This document shows, in pieces, positions 1 through 5,540 of a DNA stretch of 6,509 nt. How positions within the stretch are numbered: the stretch's first letter is position 1; each line of letters starts with the position of its first letter. Both the position numbers and the translations under genes were made by a program. The notes beneath the pieces were generated by a model, which saw only the letters and a program-made list of their open reading frames with translations, had not been told where the DNA came from and did not search any database. Source of the DNA: JADYZU01 sp964443055 (GTDB lineage Bacteria > Pseudomonadota > Alphaproteobacteria > Rhodobacterales > Rhodobacteraceae); assembly GCA_964443055.1 (NCBI GenBank), contig CAYUBT010000145.1, positions 1 to 6,509 of the forward strand, given 5' to 3'.

Positions 1-370
1 CCACCTTGCCCGGCGCGGTCAGCCGTGCCTCACCCATCACGACGGTGACCTTGTTCTTCTTCAGCAGATGCCCGATCCCGCCCGAAAGCTGTTTTGCCAC
101 CCCGCGCGAGCGCTTCACCACCTTTTCAAGGTCGAATTCGACACCACCGGCCCCGAGTCCGAATTCATCGGCCCTGTTCATGAGGTGATAGACCTCGGCC
201 GAACGCAGCAGCGCCTTGGTCGGGATGCAGCCCCAGTTGAGGCAGATGCCGCCGAGATGCTCCCGCTCGACCACCGCCACCTTCAGCCCCAGTTGCGCGG
301 CCCGGATCGCCGCGACATAGCCGCCGGGCCCGGCACCGATGACGATGAGGTCGAAAGTCCTGGGGGCCAT
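1..370 (-). CDS. lpdA: Dihydrolipoyl dehydrogenase (E3), N-terminal 123 residues, cut by window edge
   Basis: FAD flavoenzyme that reoxidises the lipoyl group of 2-oxoacid dehydrogenase complexes (pyruvate, 2-oxoglutarate, branched-chain) or the glycine cleavage system, passing electrons to NAD+. It acts in the cytoplasm. The visible part starts MAPRTFDLIVIGAGPGG, with the FAD-binding GxGxxG at residues 12-17 and the acidic E35 at the end of the second strand. The redox-active disulfide motif GGICLNWGCIPTK has its cysteines at 43 and 48, typical of E3 rather than glutathione or mercuric reductase. The start is well set: ATG at 370 is preceded by AGGAGGTGA with a short spacer. It lies 36 bp downstream of the diguanylate cyclase on the same strand, not visibly next to E1/E2 genes, so which complex it serves cannot be told. 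The C-terminal NAD and dimerisation domains are outside the window. Confidence 0.95.
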   Translation of the reverse strand, partial: MAPRTFDLIVIGAGPGGYVAAIRAAQLGLKVAVVEREHLGGICLNWGCIPTKALLRSAEVYHLMNRADEFGLGAGGVEFDLEKVVKRSRGVAKQLSGGIGHLLKKNKVTVVMGEARLTAPGKV

Positions 371-372
371 GT

Positions 373-381
373 TCACCTCCT
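373..381 (-). promoter_or_regulatory. Strong ribosome binding site of lpdA
   Basis: On the minus strand AGGAGGTGA stands immediately upstream of the ATG at 370, a near-perfect match to the 16S 3' end. It fixes the lpdA start and suggests efficient translation even though the gene follows another gene closely. Confidence 0.8.
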
Positions 382-406
382 GCAACGGGGCCAGATCACG
401 GCAAGG

Positions 407-1930
407 TTAATCGCTCTGCCCGGCCTTCGCCAGCGCGTTGTGACGACCGGGCGCGTCCACCGGCCCCCCCGCGACGCGCACCGCATTGCGCCCCGCCGCC
501 TTGGCCGCATAAAGCGCCTCGTCCACAAGGCGCAGGAGAGGCCCGGTTTCGCACCCGTGGTCAGGACATGAGACGACGCCACAGGATACGGTCACGCGGG
601 GGAGTGTCTCGCTCAGATGGCGGACCCGCAGGTCGGCGATCCCGTCGCGCAGCCGTTCGGCAAGGCAGACGGTATCGTCAAGGGCGGCTGTCGGGACGAG
701 GATCATGAATTCCTCACCGCCGTAGCGGCAGGCAATCTCGTCCCCGGTGAAGTGGTCGCGCAGCCATGCGCCGATGGCACGCAGCACCGCATCGCCCGCA
801 TCATGGCCGTGGTTGTCGTTAAACGTCTTGAAGCGGTCCACGTCAAACGAGACGATCCCGAGACACGTATCCCTGCGCCCGGCGATGGAAAGCTCGCGCC
901 AGAGCGCATCCAGGAAATAGCGCCGGTTATAAAGCCCCGTCAGCGGATCGCGAATCGACTGGTCGCGCAATTCGTCGCGCAGCCGGGCATTGGCGACGGC
1001 CATCGAGATATGTTCGCCACAGCGCAGGGCAAAGGCGCTGCGATCATTGATCCGGGCGGCACATTTGCCGTCGGGATCAAAGCGGATGTTCAGCAGGCCC
1101 ACCGTGTCTCCATGGGCGACGATCGGGACGCAGAGATATTCATGCGGGGCGTCACCGTCACCATGAGCCTCGACATGATCGCAACGCAGGCAGAGTCCGT
1201 CCTTTCGATATTCGTAGCCGCGCCCGCGCCGCAGCGCCCAGCAGGAATCCGCACTGATCGACGGATGCAGTTGCGCCGTGTTCCATTTCACCATCCCGTC
1301 AAGCGCATCGCGCGAGTTGGAATAGATATAGAGTTCCCCCTTCGTGCCCGGCAGCATGAGCGGCATGAAATGCTTGACGATTTCATAGAGTTCATCGAGC
1401 GACTTGCAACTTTGCAGCCATTCGTTGAGTTCGGCGAGAAGACGTGCCTCTTCCTGGCGGGCACGTTCCTGGGCCAGAATCTCGCGGGTCGCCTGCTCGG
1501 CCTCCTCGGCCTTGGCCTTGGCGCGGATGAGGTCGGCCTGGGCGCGGCGTGCCTCGGTCACGTCGGTCATCGTGATGACGGTGCCACCGCCGCGCATCGG
1601 TCGCCCGGCCGTCATCACCATGCGGCCCGACGGCAGGGTGCGGTCATAGGCAAAGGGCTGGCCGGCCGCCGTCCTCTGTTCGATACGGGCGATGATCTCC
1701 TCGCTCATGTCCCCCCGCGCGAGCGAGCGTGCGCGGAACTCGGCCCTTGTCGTCGCCTCGTCGAGGACACCTTCGCCGATTTCGAGCATGGAATAGACAC
1801 GGGTATTGAAAAGCAGGCACTGCCCCTCTGCCGACCAGGCGATGACGCCCTGCTCCATGACATCAATCACCTGCCGCTCGATCCCGGGATTGTCGGCCCG
1901 AAGATCGTCGGCAGCGCCCGGCCCGTCCAT
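407..1930 (-). CDS. Diguanylate cyclase with PAS, coiled-coil, GAF and GGDEF domains
   Basis: Cytoplasmic enzyme (507 residues, no membrane segment seen) predicted to make cyclic di-GMP from two GTP. Order: a PAS domain of the PAS_7 kind (about 20-125, ending in a typical 'TDVTEARRAQ'), a charged coiled coil (about 126-170), a GAF domain (about 178-315), then GGDEF (about 327-487). The catalytic loop reads RYGGEEF, with the signature at 404-408, and the metal-binding aspartate lies in FDVD at 362-365, so activity is expected. The four residues where an inhibitory RxxD I-site normally stands read TGDE, so canonical product inhibition is probably absent. The GAF domain carries four cysteines, including CLRC at 247-250. 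ATG at 1930 was preferred over a TTG 15 bp upstream because a G-run lies at ribosome-binding distance before the ATG. The signal sensed is unknown. No EAL domain is present. Confidence 0.93.
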   Translation of the reverse strand: MDGPGAADDLRADNPGIERQVIDVMEQGVIAWSAEGQCLLFNTRVYSMLEIGEGVLDEATTRAEFRARSLARGDMSEEIIARIEQRTAAGQPFAYDRTLPSGRMVMTAGRPMRGGGTVITMTDVTEARRAQADLIRAKAKAEEAEQATREILAQERARQEEARLLAELNEWLQSCKSLDELYEIVKHFMPLMLPGTKGELYIYSNSRDALDGMVKWNTAQLHPSISADSCWALRRGRGYEYRKDGLCLRCDHVEAHGDGDAPHEYLCVPIVAHGDTVGLLNIRFDPDGKCAARINDRSAFALRCGEHISMAVANARLRDELRDQSIRDPLTGLYNRRYFLDALWRELSIAGRRDTCLGIVSFDVDRFKTFNDNHGHDAGDAVLRAIGAWLRDHFTGDEIACRYGGEEFMILVPTAALDDTVCLAERLRDGIADLRVRHLSETLPRVTVSCGVVSCPDHGCETGPLLRLVDEALYAAKAAGRNAVRVAGGPVDAPGRHNALAKAGQSD

Positions 1931-2014
1931 CTGCGCCCCCCGCAACTGCGAAAGCCCAGCATCCGGCGAAAAGATTGATGTCCGGTTAACACAAGCGGCG
2001 CGGCGTCAGAACAG

Positions 2015-2038
2015 CAGGGCAATCGCCCGATTGCCCTG
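2015..2038 (-). terminator. Hairpin directly after the MFS-DUF924 stop codon
   Basis: A perfect 9-bp inverted repeat (CAGGGCAAT / ATTGCCCTG) with a 6-base loop lies one base after the TGA of the MFS-DUF924 gene. On the minus strand it is followed by CTGTTCTG, with no real T-run, so it may be a weak intrinsic terminator or a 3' stability hairpin. It separates the fusion gene from the diguanylate cyclase, whose start is 84 bp further on. No clear promoter for the cyclase was recognised in that gap. Confidence 0.6.
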
Positions 2039-2039
2039 G

Positions 2040-3914
2040 TCAGAACAGGGGCTCATCCTCGCGCATTGCTTTCACATAGGCCATGTAGCCCCCATGGGCG
2101 AGCCATTCTCCCTCTTCGGAGGTATTCGCACGGCCAAGCGCGGCGTTGCGGTTGGGGAAGCGGCCAAAGCGTTCGATCACCGCATGATGGGCACGGGCAT
2201 GAAGCAGGCTCTCCTCGCCGGGCAGTCTTTCGTCGATCAGGGTGATGGCGCGGGACTGGTCCTCAAGGTTCTCGGAATGCTCGAAGGGCAGATAGAAGAA
2301 CTGGCGTTCGGGCGGCTCGATCTCGAGGTCGAGCCCCTTCGCCACCGCCTCCTTCGCCGCCGCGAGCGCCAGCGCATCGGTGGCGAAACTGTCGGCATGC
2401 CCGCGGAACATGTTGCGCGGCAACTGGTCGGTGAGGATCAGATAGGCCAGCGCCCCGCGCGAGGTTTCGAGCCAGTCGGTGAAGGCTCCGTCGCGGGCCT
2501 CTTCCCAGGTTCCGGCGAAGCGTTCGCGGCAGAGCGCGTCCACCTCGTCGCCGCCCTGATACCAGCCCTGCTCACCGATCTCGTCGATCCAGAAGGTCAG
2601 CAGCTGTTCGCTCAACGGCATGTCTGAAGGCATCGTCTCCTCCTCTTCCATCTCATCAGGCCCCTCGGCCTCCTGCGCCGCCTCATGGGCGGCCTCCTGC
2701 ACTACACCGACGGCGATCGCGGTTGCCTCGGCGCTGATCGGCGCATAGACGCTGCGCTCGCCCACGAACTCGCGGTCGCCCGCCGCGCTGCGACGCCAGA
2801 CAGCATAGACCGCCAGCAGGCCGAGCGCGAAGGTGAGCACCATCCACAATCCGCCGGGGCCGAAACTCTCCATCGCCCAGCCCGCGAAGAACGGGCCGGC
2901 AATCGCCCCGACACCCGAGATGAACTGGAATCCGCCCGAGGCCGCGGCCATGTCGCTGCGCTCGAGATAGTCGTTGGCATGGGCGACCAGAAGGGCATAG
3001 AGCGGATTGGCCGTGCCCCCCACCAGCGCCGCCGACAGGCAGGCAAGCCAGAACTGCCCCGGCATGAGCGCGGTCAGTGCCGCCCCCGACGCGCCCGCGC
3101 CTGCGAGGATGATGACCAGCAACCTGCGGTCCACGAGGTCGGAAATCCAGCCCAGCGGATATTGCACGAAGAGCGCCACCGCATAGCCGATGGCGATCAT
3201 GGTCGAAATCTGCGGCACGCTCAGCCCCGCGCGGGTGCCGTAGACGGCCGCCATGCCCATGAAGGCGGAAAAGACGCCGCCCACGCAGAACATTCCCACC
3301 GCCGCCAGCGGCGAGGCCTTCACGAGGCGTGACAGTTTCATGGGCTTGGTCTGCTCGTAGGCCGGCGTGTGGCGGGTGACCGACAGGAGCACCGGCGCGA
3401 AGGAGAACGAAACCAGCACCGAGGGGATGATGAAGATGATGTAGCCGCCCACATCCGCCGCCACGAGCAGATATTGCGCCAGCACGATCCCGGCCATCTG
3501 GGCGATCATGTAGAGCGAGAGCGCCTTGCCGCGGTTCTCGTTGGTCGCCAGGTCGTTGAGCCAGCTTTCGGCGGTGATGTAGACACCGCAGAAGCAGAAT
3601 CCCATGACCACGCGCATGATCACCCAGGCCCAGGGCTGGGTGATGACCGGGTAAAGGACGAGGATCGCCGAAATCGTCGAGGCCAGCGCCGCAAAGACCC
3701 GCACATGCCCGACCCGGCGCAGAAGCCAGGGCGCGCCGCGCGAGGCGAAGAGAAACCCCACCGAATAGGCCGACATGACCATCGAGATATCGAAAGTGGA
3801 GAAGCCCGCCGCCTCGCCGCGCAGGCCGAGAAGCGGACCCTGCAGGCCGTTGCCGATCATCAGCATGAAGACGCCGAGCAGCAGCGCCCATGAACTCGAC
3901 AACACCTGAGGCAT
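2040..3914 (-). CDS. MFS transporter (YcaD-like) fused to a DUF924 domain
   Basis: A 624-residue inner-membrane protein. Residues 1-375 form about 12 hydrophobic segments of a major facilitator transporter. It has the ESWLND and NRGKALSLYM stretches (116-136) seen in YcaD-type proteins and a motif-A-like GWISDLVDRR at 255-264. The substrate is unknown. Residues 376-427 are an Ala/Glu-rich, acidic linker. Residues about 432-624 are a complete DUF924 domain (PF06041, helical, unknown function) with its hallmarks TDQLPRN (495-501), LPFEHSE (542-548) and RFGRFPNRN (582-590). DUF924 proteins are normally separate, of about 180-200 residues. ATG at 3914 is chosen because GGGAGGG lies 5 nt upstream; the open frame runs further, but through repeat DNA. 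The linker DNA contains a second excellent ribosome binding site before ATG 2633, so a free 197-residue DUF924 protein may also be made. First gene of the leftward block. Confidence 0.93.
   Translation of the reverse strand: MPQVLSSSWALLLGVFMLMIGNGLQGPLLGLRGEAAGFSTFDISMVMSAYSVGFLFASRGAPWLLRRVGHVRVFAALASTISAILVLYPVITQPWAWVIMRVVMGFCFCGVYITAESWLNDLATNENRGKALSLYMIAQMAGIVLAQYLLVAADVGGYIIFIIPSVLVSFSFAPVLLSVTRHTPAYEQTKPMKLSRLVKASPLAAVGMFCVGGVFSAFMGMAAVYGTRAGLSVPQISTMIAIGYAVALFVQYPLGWISDLVDRRLLVIILAGAGASGAALTALMPGQFWLACLSAALVGGTANPLYALLVAHANDYLERSDMAAASGGFQFISGVGAIAGPFFAGWAMESFGPGGLWMVLTFALGLLAVYAVWRRSAAGDREFVGERSVYAPISAEATAIAVGVVQEAAHEAAQEAEGPDEMEEEETMPSDMPLSEQLLTFWIDEIGEQGWYQGGDEVDALCRERFAGTWEEARDGAFTDWLETSRGALAYLILTDQLPRNMFRGHADSFATDALALAAAKEAVAKGLDLEIEPPERQFFYLPFEHSENLEDQSRAITLIDERLPGEESLLHARAHHAVIERFGRFPNRNAALGRANTSEEGEWLAHGGYMAYVKAMREDEPLF
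2634..2645 (-). promoter_or_regulatory. Candidate internal ribosome binding site inside the MFS-DUF924 linker
   Basis: On the minus strand GAGGAGGAGACG precedes an in-frame ATG whose first base is at 2633 (residue 428 of the fusion). AGGAGG with a 5-nt spacer is as good a Shine-Dalgarno as any in the window. Starting there would give a 197-residue stand-alone DUF924 protein, the usual family size. In the fused reading the same bases encode the acidic EEEET of the linker, so Glu-rich coding alone could explain the purine run. Confidence 0.45.
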
Positions 3915-3919
3915 GCAGA

Positions 3920-3926
3920 CCCTCCC
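3920..3926 (-). promoter_or_regulatory. Ribosome binding site deciding the MFS-DUF924 start
   Basis: GGGAGGG on the minus strand, 5 nt before the ATG at 3914, immediately ahead of MPQVLSSSWALLLG and the first membrane helix. It argues against the in-frame extension up to 4124. Confidence 0.7.
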
Positions 3927-4044
3927 GTCACGCGACCCCTGATCGCGCAGCCCCGATAGCACGGCGACCCGGACCGATCCATCACACTTCCGCGCCAGCC
4001 GGGGCCCCGACTGCATCACGCCGTTCGGGATTGCGGGCACCCCG

Positions 4045-4133
4045 CCCCGGTCATTGCGAGCGGAAGCGAAGCAACCAGTCGTCCCGACGTTCTGGCCTGC
4101 CGCGCCGCCTGTGGCTCCTCGCAATGACGGGGG
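4045..4133. repeat. Palindromic intergenic repeat, full-length copy
   Basis: An element of about 89 bp bounded by inverted repeats: 4045-4060 (CCCCGGTCATTGCGAG) and 4118-4133, the complement of which differs at one base in 16. The inside is also partly self-complementary (CCAG/CTGG and CGTC/GACG around 4076-4096), so the whole can fold as a long imperfect hairpin. The core TCATTGCGAGCG..AGCGAAGCAACC matches, from general recollection, a short palindromic intergenic repeat found in many alphaproteobacterial genomes. It lies in the untranslated space between the MFS-DUF924 start and the tRNA-Gly gene, and has no coding capacity of its own. Confidence 0.75.
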
Positions 4134-4203
4134 ACCACCTCCCGGTGACAGGTTTCCTTCGCCCTTGCGGCGGGCCGCGAGGGACAGTAAGGACGACGCC
4201 GCG

Positions 4204-4277
4204 GCGGGTATGATGTAATGGTAGCCTGTCAGCTTCCCAAGCTGAACGCGCGGGTTCGATTCCCGCTACCCGCTCCA
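4204..4277 (+). tRNA. tRNA-Gly, anticodon CCC, encoded CCA end
   Basis: Cloverleaf folded by eye. The 7-bp acceptor stem is perfect (4204-4210 with 4267-4273), the discriminator is T4274, and CCA is encoded at 4275-4277. The anticodon stem TCAGC/GCTGA (4229-4233, 4241-4245) encloses the loop TTCCCAA, with anticodon CCC at 4236-4238, which reads GGG glycine codons. The T arm is a 5-bp stem (4250-4254 with 4262-4266) around TTCGATT. The D-loop contains AATGGTA as in other glycine tRNAs. It stands alone, not in a tRNA cluster. Upstream, TTGCGG (4165-4170), a 17-bp gap and TAAGGA (4188-4193) form only a weak promoter candidate. Copies of a palindromic repeat flank it on both sides. Confidence 0.97.
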
Positions 4278-4324
4278 GCCCCCGCACCTTCCCCAGGGTT
4301 CCGAGCCCGAGCTGCCATGACAGG

Positions 4325-4348
4325 CGTATCGTTGCCCGAAACGGTACG
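4325..4348 (+). other. Hairpin 47 bp downstream of the tRNA
   Basis: CGTATCGTT and AACGGTACG pair over 9 bp (one G-U on the plus strand) around the loop GCCCGA. An alternative outer pairing AGGCGT/ACGCCT is also possible. There is no T-run on either side. It may shape the 3' trailer of the tRNA transcript or be a non-canonical terminator; this is a structural observation only. Confidence 0.35.
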
Positions 4349-4405
4349 GACGCCTCGCGATGAGGTCGCGGAAGGGCATCGGGCTGACAGACACCACCAC
4401 CATCG

Positions 4406-4449
4406 TCATTGCGAGCGACAGCGAAGCAACCCGGTCCCCGCATGACGGT
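4406..4449. repeat. Palindromic intergenic repeat, shrunken copy
   Basis: 4406-4431 matches the left half of the full-length copy at 4051-4076 in 24 of 26 bases, in the same orientation. The right arm is reduced to GCATGACGG (4440-4448), which looks like the TCGCAATGACGG arm with a base lost, so most of the interior is missing. It lies in the 3' flank of the lytic transglycosylase gene. CCCCGC/GCGGGG around its end can form a 6-bp stem that might help end that transcript. Confidence 0.65.
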
Positions 4450-4468
4450 TTTGCGGGGCGCTCGCCGC

Positions 4469-4963
4469 CTAGCTGCAGTTGCGTGCGATCTCGCGGCTGC
4501 GCAGGCCGGTGGCGACCAGCATGCAGCGGTCGCGGGCCTCGTAGTAGTAGCCCGAGGCGTAGCGCCGCACCGCGCCGTCGATGTCGCCGCCACTCAGCAG
4601 CCATGCCCCGCGCAGATAGGCACCCGCATATTCCAGGTTGGTCCCGGCATCGAGCAGCCCCTCGGCCGGGCCCTCATAGCCCATGGTGCGCGCGGTCTCG
4701 GGCAGGATCTGCATGAGGCCGTAATAGGGGCCGTTGCGGGCGGCGGCATTGTAATCGCTCTCGCGCTGGATCACGCGGTGAAGGAGCGCGGGCGGGATAT
4801 CGTGGGCGGCGGCATAGTTGTTGACCAGCACGCGCATCTGCGGGGTTTCGCCCGGATAGAGCGCGGCACCCGGCGGATGCGTCTCGCGCGCGACTTCGGG
4901 GCCGGATCCGGCGCAGGCGGCGACGAGCGTGAGCATGGCGATGGCAAGGAGCGGACGGAACAT
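4469..4963 (-). CDS. Small lipoprotein lytic transglycosylase (SLT domain)
   Basis: A 164-residue peptidoglycan lytic transglycosylase, expected to cleave the MurNAc-GlcNAc bond with formation of 1,6-anhydroMurNAc in the periplasm. The N-terminus is a lipoprotein signal: MFR, a hydrophobic stretch, and lipobox VAAC with lipidated C17. The SLT fold covers about residues 45-145. The catalytic glutamate is E68 in QRESDYN, followed by the typical GLMQI-LPETA (82-91), while YASGYY (135-140) closes the domain. The protein is short, a minimal catalytic domain with no recognition module. Two late cysteines (147 and 163) could form a disulfide. ATG at 4963 has AGGGA 6 nt upstream and places the signal peptide at the N-terminus; the frame is open further upstream, but that would bury the signal. 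Substrate choice and partners are unknown. Confidence 0.93.
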   Translation of the reverse strand: MFRPLLAIAMLTLVAACAGSGPEVARETHPPGAALYPGETPQMRVLVNNYAAAHDIPPALLHRVIQRESDYNAAARNGPYYGLMQILPETARTMGYEGPAEGLLDAGTNLEYAGAYLRGAWLLSGGDIDGAVRRYASGYYYEARDRCMLVATGLRSREIARNCS

Positions 4964-5067
4964 GCGAAATCCCTGTCGATTTGCGGCGAAGAGTAACGAT
5001 CCCGCCCGTTTGCCGGAACTGTTGTCGTTTTCATGGGCGGATTCCCGCCGCCCGGGTGCGGACAATG

Positions 5068-5099
5068 AAAAGCGCCAGGGACCGTTGGGTCTCTGGCGC
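5068..5099 (-). terminator. Intrinsic terminator downstream of the small ORF
   Basis: On the minus strand a 12-bp stem (GCGCCAGAGACC / GGTCCCTGGCGC, one A-C mismatch) closes a CAAC loop and is followed by TTTTCATTGT. This is the clearest rho-independent terminator in the window. It lies 49 bp after the small ORF stop and 108 bp before the lytic transglycosylase start. It therefore implies a separate transcript upstream of it, or a regulated read-through into the transglycosylase. Confidence 0.8.
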
Positions 5100-5110
5100 G
5101 AGGTGACGAC

Positions 5111-5129
5111 TGCCGCGGGAGGGACGGCA
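5111..5129 (-). other. Small hairpin with a CCUCC-bearing loop
   Basis: TGCCG and CGGCA pair (5 bp) around a 9-base loop that reads TCCCTCCCG on the minus strand. The loop contains CCUCC, the complement of Shine-Dalgarno sequences. It sits between the small ORF stop and the terminator, so it would be in the 3' tail of that transcript. The stem is short, so the fold is uncertain. Confidence 0.35.
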
Positions 5130-5148
5130 CCGTTCATGTTCACCCGCC

Positions 5149-5271
5149 TCAGATGCTCGCGTAATCCGAGATTGCCGGTTTCGCGGGCGTCGGAGGTGCC
5201 GGGGGCGCGGGTCGCTGTCCGCTGTCTCCGGCCGCCTGCGCGACGGGCTTTTCCTGTCTGGCTTGCGCCAT
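5149..5271 (-). CDS. Small Pro/Ala-rich protein of unknown function (40 residues, or 60 from an upstream start)
   Basis: Unrecognised. Starting at ATG 5271 it gives 40 residues, MAQARQEKPVAQ then a low-complexity, proline-rich middle (RPAPPAPPTPAKPA) and the end ISDYASI. There is no membrane segment or signal peptide. An in-frame ATG at 5331 would add 20 residues. The inner start is preferred because GAGG lies 8 nt upstream, while the outer one has no visible ribosome binding site and the added codons (ACA, AGG, AGA, ACA) are less typical. A strong terminator 49 bp after its stop supports a real leftward transcript. It may be a genuine small protein, a leader for the transglycosylase gene downstream, or simply open frame over a small RNA. 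Confidence 0.5.
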   Translation of the reverse strand: MAQARQEKPVAQAAGDSGQRPAPPAPPTPAKPAISDYASI

Positions 5272-5335
5272 GATCACTGCCTCGGTTCTTGTCGGGGACG
5301 GTTTGCCCGCCCTCTCGTAGACTGTTTCCATTTTG

Positions 5336-5366
5336 CTGACAGAGAGTGACCGTTGGCGGGCATAAT
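5336..5366 (+). promoter_or_regulatory. Candidate sigma-70 type promoter for the dehydrogenase operon
   Basis: CTGACA (5336-5341) and CATAAT (5361-5366) each match the consensus at five of six bases, but the spacing is 19 bp, longer than ideal. It would start a transcript near 5373 with a leader of about 170 nt before the dehydrogenase. The leader contains CGGGAAC twice, 12 bp apart (5404 and 5416). No clear regulator operator was seen. Confidence 0.3.
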
Positions 5367-5540
5367 TGTGGCGATACTGTGGCGAAGACCCTGCTCACGC
5401 GATCGGGAACAGAAACGGGAACGAAGGGTGCCTCGTCATTGCCGGACGCAAGGCCGGTGCGGCCATGATGAACACGCAGCCCCTTGCACTCTCCCCCCGC
5501 TATGAGGTCATTGGTGCCAGCGGATCAAAGGAGTGTCGCG

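Noticed and set aside
617..1978. 453-codon open frame on the plus strand opposite the diguanylate cyclase
   Set aside because: It is the antisense shadow expected in GC-rich coding DNA; its translation has no recognisable domain, while the minus strand encodes clear PAS, GAF and GGDEF motifs.
2683..3891. 402-codon minus-strand frame and several plus-strand frames across the MFS gene
   Set aside because: Low-complexity Arg/Gly/His-rich translations typical of alternate frames; the MFS helices lie in the chosen frame.
3915..4124. In-frame N-terminal extension of the MFS-DUF924 protein by 70 residues
   Set aside because: It translates the palindromic repeat and non-coding leader, and a good ribosome binding site lies just before ATG 3914, directly ahead of the first membrane helix.
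4204..4277. tRNA-Gly as a phage or island attachment site
   Set aside because: No integrase and no repeated tRNA 3' end were seen in the window; the repeats on either side are an unrelated palindromic element.
4964..5398. Extended start of the lytic transglycosylase, including ATG 5137 with GAGGCGGG upstream
   Set aside because: The extension would bury the lipoprotein signal peptide and read through the intrinsic terminator at 5068-5099; its translation has no recognisable content.
5484..5540. Upstream TTG start adding 19 residues to the SDR
   Set aside because: No ribosome binding site before it, whereas AAAGGAG stands right before ATG 5541 and MGRLAGKKVLVT is the normal family N-terminus.
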